64,000 nucleotides of DNA from Nonlabens xiamenensis (GTDB lineage: Bacteria > Bacteroidota > Bacteroidia > Flavobacteriales > Flavobacteriaceae): contig NZ_RMVE01000001.1 in assembly GCF_003865345.1 (NCBI RefSeq), positions 372,001-436,000 of the forward strand, given 5' to 3'. A program made the position numbers and the translations under genes. Position 1 is the first letter of the stretch. Every line of letters starts with the position of its first letter. Below are positions 37,494-47,399 of this stretch, piece after piece. The notes beneath the pieces are model-generated. The model searched no databases and had not been told where the DNA came from. It saw only the letters and a list, made by a program, of their open reading frames with translations.

Positions 37494-38806
37494 AATGGTT
37501 TGATCCAGGTTTTGGGGCTCAAGATATTAATAATGGATTTAGTCTGTAGATAAAAATTTTCTCTCGTGTCCTTAAAACAGCCGTTGATGAGATATCCAGA
37601 TAAAGCATAAGAAATTAAAGTAGCGTAAGCAGCGCCTTCCAGTCCGTACAGTCGAATCAAAATAATATTTAATGAGATATTGACCACAGCTCCAACCACC
37701 AGCCTGATACTCGCCAATTTCTCTAAACCTTCATTCAGATAAAATCCCCAAGAAGCATTGCTTAGAAACAAGAATACGATGGACCAAATGTAAATGACGA
37801 CCAGCTGACTGCTTTCTGCATATGCCAAACCAAAAAAAGTATCCACCATCCAAGGGCCTAAAAAAGTATATGAAATACAGGCAAAAACAGCTACTTTCAT
37901 TAAAATGTCATAGAGTTTTTGCAAGCGCTCTATGAATTTGGCTCGACTTTCCTTCCGAGTGGCCACAAGCGAGGGAAATATGGATTGGTTGATAGCGACC
38001 GTCACAAATATCCAAACACTGGTAAGCTTGACTGCCACACTGTATATACCAACCTCATATTCTCCCAAAAAGTCCCGAATCATCACCTGATCAATTTTCA
38101 TATACAAAGCGGCCGCTACTGAACCCAGCACCAAAAGCCTGCCCTTTTTAATAAATTTCTTGGCTAAGGCCTTGTCAAATCGCCATGCAAACAGATTCAA
38201 TCGCTGCCTTCTATAAACTAGCAGATAAGTCAGCGATAGTAGCAACCATTCCAGGAAAATTGCAAATCCAAACCACAATAGGGAATACTCAAAACTAATC
38301 AGATATACCTTGAACACAGCAAGCGAACCAACGACTAAAATATTACAAATGGCAGTGTGCCTGCTCTGAACCTGACTCTGAAAGTAAAAATCAATAATTT
38401 TAAATCCCTGCAAAGCAACAGCCATGGATAAAAAGAAAATTAGATAAATGGTAACACGATCTAGTCCCTGCAGCCAGATGATAGGAATCATAACCAAAAT
38501 CATTAATCCAAAACCTAAAAACCGAAGAGATAATGCAGTACCCATTATGGAATCCCTTTTTTCGGGATGAGCCACGAGTTCCTTAACGATAATCTGATCT
38601 AAGCCTAAGGCCGCGATAGCTGTAAATAAATAAACAAAAGACTCAGAATAACTCAGTACTCCATATTCAGTCGGCCCCAGATAATTGGCAATCCATATAC
38701 CTATAAAAAAGGCATCGATCAGCCTCACGCCCTTCTCCATTAGAAGCCATAGGGTGTTATTGAAATATCTTGATATTCCTACTGAATTAAAGAGTTTAGG
38801 TAACAA
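37490..38806 (-). CDS. Oligosaccharide flippase (Wzx)
   Basis: 438 residues with about twelve to fourteen transmembrane helices. NTLWLLMEKGVRLIDAFF near residue 17 and YGVLSYSESFVYLF are typical of polysaccharide-transport (PST) flippases. It moves lipid-linked repeat units across the inner membrane. The best start is a TTG at 38806, 3 bp after the fcl stop; the first in-frame ATG (38740) would cut into the first helix. Its stop overlaps the methyltransferase-fusion start. Confidence 0.88.
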   Translation of the reverse strand: MLPKLFNSVGISRYFNNTLWLLMEKGVRLIDAFFIGIWIANYLGPTEYGVLSYSESFVYLFTAIAALGLDQIIVKELVAHPEKRDSIMGTALSLRFLGFGLMILVMIPIIWLQGLDRVTIYLIFFLSMAVALQGFKIIDFYFQSQVQSRHTAICNILVVGSLAVFKVYLISFEYSLLWFGFAIFLEWLLLSLTYLLVYRRQRLNLFAWRFDKALAKKFIKKGRLLVLGSVAAALYMKIDQVMIRDFLGEYEVGIYSVAVKLTSVWIFVTVAINQSIFPSLVATRKESRAKFIERLQKLYDILMKVAVFACISYTFLGPWMVDTFFGLAYAESSQLVVIYIWSIVFLFLSNASWGFYLNEGLEKLASIRLVVGAVVNISLNIILIRLYGLEGAAYATLISYALSGYLINGCFKDTRENFYLQTKSIINILSPKTWIKPL

Positions 38807-38809
38807 GTT

Positions 38810-39856
38810 TTAATTTTCAGTGTAATGGTGATACATCATCTCAAGGCCTACTTCAAGTTGGATTTTATGTTTCCAGCCCAATTGGTGAAGCTTGGTTACA
38901 TCGGTGAGCTTGCGAGGTGTACCATCGGGCTTACTTTCATCCCAGCATAATTGCCCCTGATATCCGACAACCGTTTTGATCATTTCAGCCAGCTGGTTGA
39001 TCGCTACATCTTCTCCCGTGCCAATATTGATGTGGGTGTTACGTACCTCATCCATCTCCTGGCTTAAGTCCTTAAAACCTACCTTATTCATCAAAAAAAC
39101 ACAGGCACTGGCCATGTCCTCAGACCACAAGAACTCTCGTTTTGGATTCCCTGTTCCCCACAGGTGTATGCGGTCTTCAAAGATGCCGTGTTGGTGTAAT
39201 TCCGCTTTCGCGAAAGCGTAATCCTCTACACCTAAATCTTCTAAAATCGCCTTTTTATCGCCCTTCATCAACAATTTCCCCAGGTGCATCTTCCTGATTA
39301 AAGCAGGTAAAACATGGGATTTTTCCAAATCAAAATTATCATTAGGCCCGTATAGATTGGTGGGCATGACCGATATAAAGTTCGTCCCGTATTGGAGATT
39401 ATAACTCTCACACATTTTAATACCAGCTATCTTAGCGATGGCATATGGCTCATTGGTATATTCCAGCGGACCAGTGAGTAAACTGTCCTCAGGCATGGGC
39501 TGGGGAGCCATTTTTGGATAAATACACGTACTGCCCAAAAATAGAAGCTTCTTAACACCAGCAACATAACTCTGATGGATCACATTATTTTGTATCATCA
39601 GGTTCTGATAGATAAAATCTGCCCGATAAGTGTTATTGGCTACAATACCACCCACGGAAGCCGCAGCCAAAAAAACGTAATCCGGTTTTTCCTGTTCAAA
39701 AAATCTGGCGGTGGCCATTTGGTCAGTGAGATCCAACTGAGCTCGGGTACGCATAATGATATGCTTAAAACCTTGTTTTTTCAGTTGATTTACAATCGCA
39801 CTGCCTACTAGTCCGCGATGTCCAGCAACGAATATTCTTGCGTTGAGATCCATCAT
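38810..39856 (-). CDS. fcl: GDP-L-fucose synthase
   Basis: 348 residues. The NADP loop is [12 protein letters not shown], followed by SCIYP-type [11 protein letters not shown] and the catalytic Tyr/Lys in YAIAKIAG. Homologues reduce and epimerise GDP-4-keto-6-deoxymannose to GDP-L-fucose. It overlaps gmd by four bases (ATGA), forming a GDP-fucose cassette. Two adjacent ATGs (39856 and 39853) exist. The iterated palindrome (39204-39217) encodes AFAKA in the region between catalytic helix and sugar-binding loop. Confidence 0.94.
   Translation of the reverse strand: MMDLNARIFVAGHRGLVGSAIVNQLKKQGFKHIIMRTRAQLDLTDQMATARFFEQEKPDYVFLAAASVGGIVANNTYRADFIYQNLMIQNNVIHQSYVAGVKKLLFLGSTCIYPKMAPQPMPEDSLLTGPLEYTNEPYAIAKIAGIKMCESYNLQYGTNFISVMPTNLYGPNDNFDLEKSHVLPALIRKMHLGKLLMKGDKKAILEDLGVEDYAFAKAELHQHGIFEDRIHLWGTGNPKREFLWSEDMASACVFLMNKVGFKDLSQEMDEVRNTHINIGTGEDVAINQLAEMIKTVVGYQGQLCWDESKPDGTPRKLTDVTKLHQLGWKHKIQLEVGLEMMYHHYTEN
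39204..39217. repeat. Iterated palindrome, in fcl (AFAKA)
   Basis: Perfect copy, 16 bp with flanks. Confidence 0.95.
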
Positions 39857-40980
39857 TCAAAATAATTGTTGATGCGATATCCACCAGATTTGAGGTATTC
39901 TTCTCTGGACATCAAATGTAGATCGCTCTGCATCATATCATTGATCAATTCCTGGAGATTGATTTCAGGTACCCAGCCTAATTTTTCCTTGGCTTTGGTG
40001 GGGTCGCCGATCAGCAAGTCCACCTCGGTAGGTCTGAAATATCTCGGGTCGACAGCGACTACTTCTTTGCCTAAATCTAGTTGGTATTCTGGATGGGAAC
40101 AAGACTTCACCAGACCCTTCTCCTCAACTCCTTCTCCTTTGAATTCTAATTCAATTCCTACATACTGAAATGCCATGCGTACGAAATCCCGAACACTAGT
40201 GGTAGTCCCAGTAGCAATTACCCAATCCTCAGGTTCATCGTGTTGTAGAATCATCCACATCATACGCACGTAGTCCTTGGCGTGCCCCCAATCTCTTTTG
40301 GCATCCAGATTACCTAAATAAACTTTCTCTTGAAGTCGCTTTACGATTTTGGCAGTTGCCCTGGTGATCTTTCTGGTAACAAAAGTCTCCCCACGTACTG
40401 GAGACTCATGGTTAAAAAGAATTCCATTACACGCAAACATACCGTAAGCTTCTCTATAATTTACAGTGGCCCAGTAAGCATACATTTTGGCTACTGCATA
40501 AGGACTACGAGGGTAAAAAGGAGTTGTTTCTGATTGTGGTACTTCCTGAACCTTACCGTACAACTCTGAGGTTGAAGCCTGATAAACCTTTGTTTTCTTT
40601 TCCATCCCCAGCAAACGTACCGACTCTAGAATACGCAGTGCTCCGATACCGTCGGCATTCGCAGTATATTCGGGCATTTCAAATGAAACCTGAACATGAG
40701 ACATAGCGGCCAGGTTATAAATTTCATCTGGCTGGGTTTCCTTGATAATTCGAGTCAGATTAGTGGTGTCAGTCAAATCTCCATAATGCAGTTTAAATCT
40801 GACATTTTTTTCATGTGGATCTTGGTAAAGATGGTCTATTCGATCTGTATTAAACAATGAGGCCCGGCGTTTGATACCGTGAACCTCATATCCTTTTTTC
40901 AATAGAAATTCGCTTAAATAAGCTCCGTCTTGACCGGTGACTCCTGTAATCAGGGCTACTTTGTTAAGTTGTTGGGACAT
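39853..40980 (-). CDS. gmd: GDP-mannose 4,6-dehydratase
   Basis: 375 residues. [20 protein letters not shown] at the N-terminus and [30 protein letters not shown] (cited here in parts, TSELYGKV and [10 protein letters not shown]) are the NADP loop and catalytic Thr/Tyr/Lys signature of Gmd. It converts GDP-mannose to GDP-4-keto-6-deoxymannose for fcl. A TATTTTTG box lies 17 nt upstream of the ATG, so gmd probably begins the transcript that runs down to 32.2 kb. Confidence 0.96.
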   Translation of the reverse strand: MSQQLNKVALITGVTGQDGAYLSEFLLKKGYEVHGIKRRASLFNTDRIDHLYQDPHEKNVRFKLHYGDLTDTTNLTRIIKETQPDEIYNLAAMSHVQVSFEMPEYTANADGIGALRILESVRLLGMEKKTKVYQASTSELYGKVQEVPQSETTPFYPRSPYAVAKMYAYWATVNYREAYGMFACNGILFNHESPVRGETFVTRKITRATAKIVKRLQEKVYLGNLDAKRDWGHAKDYVRMMWMILQHDEPEDWVIATGTTTSVRDFVRMAFQYVGIELEFKGEGVEEKGLVKSCSHPEYQLDLGKEVVAVDPRYFRPTEVDLLIGDPTKAKEKLGWVPEINLQELINDMMQSDLHLMSREEYLKSGGYRINNYFE

Positions 40981-40997
40981 ATCCTTGAATGTAAAGA

Positions 40998-41005
40998 CAA
41001 AAATA
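40998..41005 (-). promoter_or_regulatory. -7 promoter box (TATTTTTG) for gmd
   Basis: Exact TAnnTTTG match on the minus strand, 17 nt before the gmd ATG. No TTG partner at 17-23 nt. Confidence 0.5.
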
Positions 41006-41063
41006 GGCTTTTGGAATTAGAATCGGCTCTCTGCTCCTGGTTGTTGTTCAGACTAAAAGATGG

Positions 41064-41915
41064 CTATAATTGACCCCCATCACTAATTTTATCGGCCACC
41101 GTTTTCAAACTAACTGTAACCTCAGGAATCGTATAACCAAATGTTTTTTCTGTTGCTTTGGTGTCCATTACACTATACTTTGGTCGCTTTGCAGCGGTCT
41201 TAAATTCTGCAACAGGACTAATGTTTCTTTTAAGTTGAAGTTCTTTATTGATAGCTACGGCAAAATCATACCAAGTCATCACTCCTTTGTTAGCAAAGTG
41301 ATATGTACCATAAGCTTCTGGATCCTGATTGATCACATGACCGATAAAATCAGCCACATCCAATGCACTGGTAGGGCAACCAGTTTGGGTATTAACCACC
41401 TTGAGGTCAGTCTGATCCGTGGTGGCCACCCATTTAAAGAAATTCTTGCCATGCGGCGCATATAACCACGATATCCTAAAGATATAGTATTTCCCATTGG
41501 TCTTTCTCATGGATTGCTCACCCCTTAACTTGCTGGCTCCATACACATTTATAGGAGCGGTTTCATCATCCGGTCGATATGGATTAGACGCTTTCCCATC
41601 GAATACATAATCCGTGGAAAAATGAATCAATGTAGCACTCAATTGCTGGCTGATCTGGGCCAATTTTTCTACAGCGAGACCATTGAGCATAAATGCTTTC
41701 TCAATTTCCTCCTCTGCGAGATCTACTGCGGTGTAGGCAGCACAGTTTATAATGTAATCAGGTTGTAACTGGAACAGCTTTGTGTGCAATTGATCAGCAC
41801 AAGAGATATCCAAGTCTGATCTTGAAAAAACCGACAAGTCAAATGCATTCAACCTTTCAGCAATAGCCTGACCCAACATACCCTGGCCACCTAGAACAAC
41901 TACTTTTTTTGTCAT
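41064..41915 (-). CDS. rfbD: dTDP-4-dehydrorhamnose reductase
   Basis: 283 residues. The NADP-binding loop GGQGMLGQAI, STDYVFDG and catalytic YGASKLRGE are diagnostic of RmlD/RfbD. It performs the last step of dTDP-L-rhamnose synthesis. rfbA, rfbB and rfbC are not in this window, so the rest of the pathway must lie elsewhere. It follows the wzz-like gene by 50 bp. Confidence 0.93.
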   Translation of the reverse strand: MTKKVVVLGGQGMLGQAIAERLNAFDLSVFSRSDLDISCADQLHTKLFQLQPDYIINCAAYTAVDLAEEEIEKAFMLNGLAVEKLAQISQQLSATLIHFSTDYVFDGKASNPYRPDDETAPINVYGASKLRGEQSMRKTNGKYYIFRISWLYAPHGKNFFKWVATTDQTDLKVVNTQTGCPTSALDVADFIGHVINQDPEAYGTYHFANKGVMTWYDFAVAINKELQLKRNISPVAEFKTAAKRPKYSVMDTKATEKTFGYTIPEVTVSLKTVADKISDGGQL

Positions 41916-41965
41916 GGTATTATTTTGATACCTATATACCTGTTATCCTATAGCAAAAACGCTTA

Positions 41966-43000
41966 TTATACCTTTTTTTCGTAATCGTTTAAGAACCTCC
42001 AGAGCAATGGAATCAGGGCAACCAATAACCCAAGACCTAAGAATGCAAATGCAAATTTAACCGTGAGGTGTTGTTTTTCTAAAGTTCCTTTGGTGACCAA
42101 AAAGGAGACCATATTCACTGTTTTATCATAAGAATATTTTTCTAACCTTTCTTCCTTAAGCATCTTCAGTAAGTTGGCTTTTTGGTAAAAAACATCTCTG
42201 AAAACCGAATTCTGATCCTTATTATTCAAGTAAATGTTATTGCCTCCATCGTCCTTATTGTCAGATTTTCTAATCGCTTCCTGATAGGAACTGATCAAAG
42301 AATCCAATTCTTGTAATTGGTATTCCAATTTCTCAATATTGAATTGAGACGATTCTCTGGCCGCCAGTCGTTCAGCCATGATTTTTGAATTCTCCTCGAT
42401 CTCAACTAATTTAGGTGCATACTCCTGTAATACCTGGCGATCTGTAGCACTGACAATTACGTGATAATATTGATAGTCAATATTTCTTTTGGCTGCTTTA
42501 AACCCTTCAAAAGTAAAGTTCTCTAAGGCCATCGTATCTGACTTTCTAGCCAGTTCATCGTATTCCTCCAGCAGTTCGGTGTCGTTAAAATCTGCCTCTA
42601 TTTCAACACTTTTCAACTGACTGACTACTTGTTCAGGTATCTCTAATTGATTACTCAACCTTTCATAATCCCCCTGATCCAGCAGCGAGTTGTAATAGTT
42701 AATGTTGCTGATCAATTGACCTGCACTTTCAAAATTGGGTTGCACCCTCATTTTGGCTGTAAATATCTTTTTGGATTCCTGCCTCAAATAAAAGCCCAAT
42801 GCCGCACCTACAATAAAAAACAGGCTTAAAAGCATGAGGTTTTTTTTGATAAAAATCAGGAATAGAATAAGAAAATGTCCGATACCCTTCAAGGCATTTC
42901 CAATAGCATTGAATAGATTTTTAAATCCGTTGCCTATCCATACAAATACAGGTACCAGGTCTACTTCCTGTTCCTGCTGCTTCTCTGGTTGATGATCCAT
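41966..43000 (-). CDS. Wzz-type chain-length determinant-like protein
   Basis: 344 residues. Two transmembrane segments flank a large periplasmic coiled-coil region (first at about 44-66, second at about 318-338), the architecture of polysaccharide co-polymerases. The N-terminus is charged (PEKQQEQEVDLVPV) and the C-terminal end lacks a tyrosine-kinase domain. It probably controls polymer length for the Wzy proteins at 33-36 kb. A -7 box lies 22 nt upstream. Confidence 0.72.
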   Translation of the reverse strand: MDHQPEKQQEQEVDLVPVFVWIGNGFKNLFNAIGNALKGIGHFLILFLIFIKKNLMLLSLFFIVGAALGFYLRQESKKIFTAKMRVQPNFESAGQLISNINYYNSLLDQGDYERLSNQLEIPEQVVSQLKSVEIEADFNDTELLEEYDELARKSDTMALENFTFEGFKAAKRNIDYQYYHVIVSATDRQVLQEYAPKLVEIEENSKIMAERLAARESSQFNIEKLEYQLQELDSLISSYQEAIRKSDNKDDGGNNIYLNNKDQNSVFRDVFYQKANLLKMLKEERLEKYSYDKTVNMVSFLVTKGTLEKQHLTVKFAFAFLGLGLLVALIPLLWRFLNDYEKKV

Positions 43001-43022
43001 AATTAGGTGGTATTGTGCGGTT

Positions 43023-43030
43023 CAAATATA
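43023..43030 (-). promoter_or_regulatory. -7 promoter box (TATATTTG) for the wzz-like gene
   Basis: Exact TAnnTTTG match on the minus strand, 22 nt before the ATG at 43000. No TTG partner at 17-23 nt. Confidence 0.5.
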
Positions 43031-43073
43031 AACCAACTCTTGTAAAGCCTAAACGCCGTATATGGGGACTTAA

Positions 43074-44789
43074 TTATTCTTGCTGCTTTAAAAATCGATC
43101 GACAATTTGCTCCAGGATCTTTTCGGTAATCACGTATACTGGTTTTACACCAATCAGACCTAAACCTCCACTGGCCAAAGTGTGTCCGGTTTTCAAAGGA
43201 TTATCACTGGCATAATAAGCATACCTAAGCTTTACTTTTTTATGGATACTACGACGCACACGGGAGGCTGCTTGAATGGCTTTCTGGTAGTGTGCTCCTT
43301 CCATCTCAAGACCGATGACATTCCAACTCGAGTGATAGAAAAACTCCAGCAGGTCTTTGTTTTGTAGTGATGTGCCTAACACAGTAACCATAGACCCAGA
43401 AACCACATTGATATCTTCACAAGCCAAGTCCTTTTTGGTAAGTTGGTTTTTAAACGGATAATTATCTGCTGTTCCTTCAAATACGTGGGCATCAGGTATC
43501 ATAATGTCCCCTTTGTCACCTTCCAATATTCCGGCTTTACCCATGATATTGATAGACTTAACATTCATGGAGATATTGAAGTGTTCCTCGTCTGTAAAAG
43601 GTTTCAGCAACTCATCCATAGTTTCATAGGCTTGTTCACCAAAAGCATAATCCATCACGATCAGTACGGGTTTTTTACTGTTCTCGCTTTCGCGAAAGCG
43701 GTCATCCACAAAGTCCACTTGTTGAAAGTCACTGGCACCCGTATCAAAAATCTGTACATCAATGTTTGTCCCGCTTTGATCCGGCAACTCGTACATGCCA
43801 TGAGATAACGCATACTTTTTAATCAGGTCCCGGTTCCTTTTACCACTGTCATTACTCAACTCGGCAAAAACCTCCATCCTGCTTTTTTTGGCCATTTGAG
43901 ATGCCAAGGCTTTGGGACCGTATAGCGAATTCATCACACTGTGTAGGTTGGCACTGATGATATGTAGTGGACGATCCAGCAAATCTTTTTCACTCAGGAA
44001 TTTTTTGATGCGTAGAGCCCAACGGTCACCGTGGATGTGATGCCCCAGACGCTCCCTTAAAACCGGTGAAAAAGTGACCAATCGTTTTTGTTCGTCCATG
44101 ATTTCCCGACGTGCCAATCTTCCCAAGTGGTAAATGATACTGAGAAACCTGTTGGGATTGGCTGATGTGGCAAATTTTGGATACACCGACTTGACTTCAT
44201 CAAAGGTTCTTCCCAAGATATTGGCCACATGGGTAATGGCTACTTCTTTTTCTTCCTGGCTTAATTTCTTTTTGGAAACAGCATCTTCCAGACATTTCCA
44301 ATCTCTGGTGGTATTGCCATTGTCTCCCACAATCACATTTTTCATGATTTTATGGGACTCGATCATCAGGAAGGTCAGATGGGTGAGAATGTCGTAAATT
44401 TCTGAACGACCTCTGGTAACCTCAATATTCATTTGCTCTTCGTCAATACGATAGCAGTTGCGGCGGCGCTTGGATGGTATAATAGGTTTAAAATGGGATC
44501 CTTCATAGCCCTCATCACTGGTCAGATTGATATAGGTACATTCTTCAATTCCCACCGGCAGACGATCCATGATATAAAGCAACCCGTTTAATTCGGTTTT
44601 ATTCTCCCCAATACTTCCATAAATTTCAGGTCGCAAGGTCAACAGGGATTCCCTCAATGACTCACCGCTTACTCCCATAGGTTTATAAAAACCACGGTTA
44701 AATAAGTGTCGCATGGTAATATACATGCGCTCAATGGCATTGGTACTTTCCTGGGCTCTTGTGCGAGGCGCTACGTTGATAATGGGCAT
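43074..44789 (-). CDS. DUF6909-like protein with nucleoside phosphorylase-like C-terminus
   Basis: 571 residues. The N-terminal part is rich in RRNCYRIDEEQMNIE-type sequence of unknown fold. The C-terminal part has INIMGKAGILEGDKGDIMIP and GLEMEGAHYQKAI; the EMEGAH segment and the GDIMIPDAHVFEG stretch recall nucleosidases and phosphorylases (MTA/AMP nucleosidase family), whose EMEG or EMEA motif contacts the ribose. I infer a nucleoside- or nucleotide-processing activity. The family name is from memory. The start is the ATG at 44789 (a TTG at 44795 is also possible). Palindrome copy at 43686-43699 (FRES). Confidence 0.6.
   Translation of the reverse strand: MPIINVAPRTRAQESTNAIERMYITMRHLFNRGFYKPMGVSGESLRESLLTLRPEIYGSIGENKTELNGLLYIMDRLPVGIEECTYINLTSDEGYEGSHFKPIIPSKRRRNCYRIDEEQMNIEVTRGRSEIYDILTHLTFLMIESHKIMKNVIVGDNGNTTRDWKCLEDAVSKKKLSQEEKEVAITHVANILGRTFDEVKSVYPKFATSANPNRFLSIIYHLGRLARREIMDEQKRLVTFSPVLRERLGHHIHGDRWALRIKKFLSEKDLLDRPLHIISANLHSVMNSLYGPKALASQMAKKSRMEVFAELSNDSGKRNRDLIKKYALSHGMYELPDQSGTNIDVQIFDTGASDFQQVDFVDDRFRESENSKKPVLIVMDYAFGEQAYETMDELLKPFTDEEHFNISMNVKSINIMGKAGILEGDKGDIMIPDAHVFEGTADNYPFKNQLTKKDLACEDINVVSGSMVTVLGTSLQNKDLLEFFYHSSWNVIGLEMEGAHYQKAIQAASRVRRSIHKKVKLRYAYYASDNPLKTGHTLASGGLGLIGVKPVYVITEKILEQIVDRFLKQQE
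43686..43699. repeat. Iterated palindrome, in DUF6909-like gene (FRES)
   Basis: Perfect copy, 16 bp with flanks. Confidence 0.95.
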
Positions 44790-44805
44790 AGGCAATTTTT
44801 CCCCA

Positions 44806-44813
44806 CAAAGATA
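44806..44813 (-). promoter_or_regulatory. -7 promoter box (TATCTTTG)
   Basis: Exact TAnnTTTG match on the minus strand, 16 nt before the ATG at 44789. Confidence 0.5.
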
Positions 44814-44834
44814 GCAATTATGCAGGCTGGAATA

Positions 44835-46349
44835 CTAGAAGTTACTCTGTTGGGTCAATTGTTCCAATACCTCAGCAATCTTACGGTCATTGGAAAGTCT
44901 GGGCAACTTATTTTGGCCACCCAGTTTGCCGATGGTCTTCATATATTTTTGGAAACTCCCAGCTGGTAACACCCGCAATTTTAAAGGTTGGAGCACTTTA
45001 CCGGTGATCAGGTCGTCGTAATACGCATTTTGCTGTCGCATTTCTAGATCAAGGCTGGAACTGAATTGGGCCAATTTATCCTGAGCAACTTCTTCCATTT
45101 CCACAAACCATTCATGGAAAGGGAGTTCGCCAACTGCTGGCTCTAGTTGTGGCGCCACAGTGAATTCATTAATCACTAACCCATGGGCAGAAGCGGCGGC
45201 TTTCATGGCTTCTTCTACCTCCTTACCGATCACGTGTTCGCCACTGGCACTGATATAGTGTTTGATCCTACCAGTAACTACAACCCGATAGGGCTCAAGA
45301 CTTGTAAAAGCAATAGTATCGCCGATATTATAAGCCCAAAGTCCGGCATTGGTGGAGATAATCATGACATAATTCTTCCCCAACTCTACCTCTCCGATAC
45401 TCAATCTGGGCGGGTCTTCCTCATAAAACCGATCAGCCGGAATAAACTCATAAAAGATGCCCGCATCTAATAAAAGCAACATGCCTTTTTCATCCTGACG
45501 ATCCTGATAGGCAAAAAAGCCTTCACTGGCAGGGAACAATTCTATACTGTCCACTTCCCGACCAATCAATTGCCGAAATTTGGAACGATAAGGCTCAAAA
45601 TTTACGCCGCCATAAATGAACAATTCAAAATCTGGAAAAACCTCACCCACCTTTTTTCCTGTGCGCTGAACAATACGTTCAAAGTACATCTGGACCCAAC
45701 TCGGAATTCCAGAGATCACCGTCATGCGCTCTGGTAGTGTCTCATCAATCACCGCCTCTACTTTTGTTTCCCAGTCCTCAATACAATTGGTTTGCCAAGA
45801 GGGCATTCTGTTTTTCTGCAGATAGTTAGGTACGTAATGCGCTACTATTCCACTGAGTCTACCCAATTTGATTCCGTTCTTTTCAGACATTTCGGGACTT
45901 CCCTGGAGAAATATCATCTTTCCATCTACAAAAGCACTATTCCCAGTCTCGTGAATATAGCTTAAGATCGCATTGCGAGCTGCTTTAACATGCTCTGGCA
46001 TGGATGCCTTGGTGATAGGAATATATTTTGCACCACTTGTCGTCCCAGATGTTTTGGCAAAGTAGAGCGGTTGTCCTGGCCATAAGATATCAGACTCCCC
46101 AGCCACTACCCGATCCACATAGGGCCGCAGCTCTTCATAGTCGCGGATGGGCACTCTTTGCACAAAATCTTGGTGGCTTTTAATGTTGGCAAAATCATGC
46201 GCTTTCGCGAAAGCGGTATTACCTGCCGTTTGCACCAGTTCCCGAAATACCTTTTGTTGGGTCTGAACAGGTCGATTCGCCCATTTGGCCGTCTTTTTGG
46301 CGACTATGGCTGCAAATATTTTGGCACCAATGGATTTTAGAGAAGTCAT
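44835..46349 (-). CDS. GH3 auxin-responsive promoter family protein
   Basis: 504 residues. FAKTSGTTSGAKYIPITKASM near residue 95 and IYGGVNFEPYRSKF around 247 are typical of GH3-family acyl-acid amido synthetases, a branch of the adenylate-forming enzymes. Bacterial members' substrates are unknown. The start overlaps the M23 stop (ATGA). The iterated palindrome (46201-46214) encodes AFAKA in NTAFAKAHDF, at the place where relatives have a TxFGxxHxF segment. This suggests the palindrome replaces aligned residues rather than inserting extra ones. Confidence 0.9.
   Translation of the reverse strand: MTSLKSIGAKIFAAIVAKKTAKWANRPVQTQQKVFRELVQTAGNTAFAKAHDFANIKSHQDFVQRVPIRDYEELRPYVDRVVAGESDILWPGQPLYFAKTSGTTSGAKYIPITKASMPEHVKAARNAILSYIHETGNSAFVDGKMIFLQGSPEMSEKNGIKLGRLSGIVAHYVPNYLQKNRMPSWQTNCIEDWETKVEAVIDETLPERMTVISGIPSWVQMYFERIVQRTGKKVGEVFPDFELFIYGGVNFEPYRSKFRQLIGREVDSIELFPASEGFFAYQDRQDEKGMLLLLDAGIFYEFIPADRFYEEDPPRLSIGEVELGKNYVMIISTNAGLWAYNIGDTIAFTSLEPYRVVVTGRIKHYISASGEHVIGKEVEEAMKAAASAHGLVINEFTVAPQLEPAVGELPFHEWFVEMEEVAQDKLAQFSSSLDLEMRQQNAYYDDLITGKVLQPLKLRVLPAGSFQKYMKTIGKLGGQNKLPRLSNDRKIAEVLEQLTQQSNF
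46201..46214. repeat. Iterated palindrome, in GH3 gene (AFAKA)
   Basis: Perfect copy, 16 bp with flanks. Confidence 0.95.
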
Positions 46350-47212
46350 TGGAACTGGATAAAATTCGTAGGATCCAAGGGGTAACCATCACTCCACAAT
46401 TCAAAGTGTAAATGTGGACCTGTAGTCAGCTCTCCTGTATTGCCTACACTGGCGATTACCTCACCTGCCAAGACCTGGTCATTCTGCTCCTTTAACAGTG
46501 ATCCACAATGTTTGTACACAGTAATTAGACCATAAGCATGCTCGATCAACATGGTATAACCAGTTTCCGCACTCCAACTGGCAAAAACCACGGTTCCGTC
46601 GGCAGCTGCCTTGATTGGAGTACCAGTTTTTGCCACTACATCGACGGCAAAATGCTTGTCTTCGGCATTATAGTTTTCTGAAATATCCCCTTGAAGAGGT
46701 GGGAAGAATACAAAATTCGTTCGTGCCTTTGCTCCTGCAATCAAGCTATAGCGATCTTCTCTGGATACCTCTTTACGCAGGAGACTGTCCTCTGGAATGG
46801 GCGTTAAATCTGGGGTAGCCTCACTTGTTTCAATTTTGGCCACGCTGTCGATACGGGCATATTCCTCTGGAGTAATATCTCCACTTAAAACCATTTTTAT
46901 ACGTTGGTAATGAGTTTCATTGGCTGCCAGTTGCTGTTTTAGGGAATCTGTTTCCTGCTCGAGTTGTATGGTTTGCTTTCTCAAGCCTACGTCAGAATAA
47001 CCTGGGATATATTCTCTGATCGGAGTAAAGGCGATAAGGATGGTTGTGGCTGCAATTAATAAAATTGCGCTTACAAATGTGACAATAAATACGTTCAGGC
47101 GGGTCAATTTGAGGCTAAACCGCTCTTCAAAGGTATCGTCATTTAATACCACCATGCGATAATGGTGGGTCCATTTACTGGGTTGTTTACGCTGCTTTTT
47201 CTTCTTGGCCAT
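46346..47212 (-). CDS. M23-family metallopeptidase with membrane anchor
   Basis: 288 residues. A basic start (AKKKKQRKQPSKW), one transmembrane segment (about 41-65) and a coiled-coil region precede an M23 domain with the HFAVDVVAKTGTPIKA ligand segment and HLHFELWSDG. It is a periplasmic or extracytoplasmic peptidoglycan endopeptidase or regulator of one. The ATG at 47212 is used (a TTG at 47218 would add two residues). A TATATTTG box lies 18 nt upstream. The gene is followed by the GH3 gene with a 4-bp overlap. Confidence 0.9.
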   Translation of the reverse strand: MAKKKKQRKQPSKWTHHYRMVVLNDDTFEERFSLKLTRLNVFIVTFVSAILLIAATTILIAFTPIREYIPGYSDVGLRKQTIQLEQETDSLKQQLAANETHYQRIKMVLSGDITPEEYARIDSVAKIETSEATPDLTPIPEDSLLRKEVSREDRYSLIAGAKARTNFVFFPPLQGDISENYNAEDKHFAVDVVAKTGTPIKAAADGTVVFASWSAETGYTMLIEHAYGLITVYKHCGSLLKEQNDQVLAGEVIASVGNTGELTTGPHLHFELWSDGYPLDPTNFIQFQ

Positions 47213-47230
47213 ATACAATTAGAAGGTTCA

Positions 47231-47238
47231 CAAATATA
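47231..47238 (-). promoter_or_regulatory. -7 promoter box (TATATTTG) for the M23/GH3 operon
   Basis: Exact TAnnTTTG match on the minus strand, 18 nt before the ATG at 47212. Confidence 0.5.
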
Positions 47239-47371
47239 AATAGTTTGTGACGTTACACATAGTAAGTGAGCATTCAGGTGTTTACTGGTTCTAGGTTTAA
47301 CCAGTATACTGCTGATTTTCAAAGTGATGAAAGATTAACACCTATTGATCGCCTGGTTGAAAGGCAAATCG

Positions 47372-47379
47372 TATCTTTG
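47372..47379 (+). promoter_or_regulatory. -7 promoter box (TATCTTTG) for tatA
   Basis: Exact TAnnTTTG match 20 nt before the ATG at 47400. The nearest upstream TTG (47345-47347) is 24 nt away, one more than the usual range. Confidence 0.55.
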
Positions 47380-47399
47380 TATCCTCTTAAAATAAGTAA

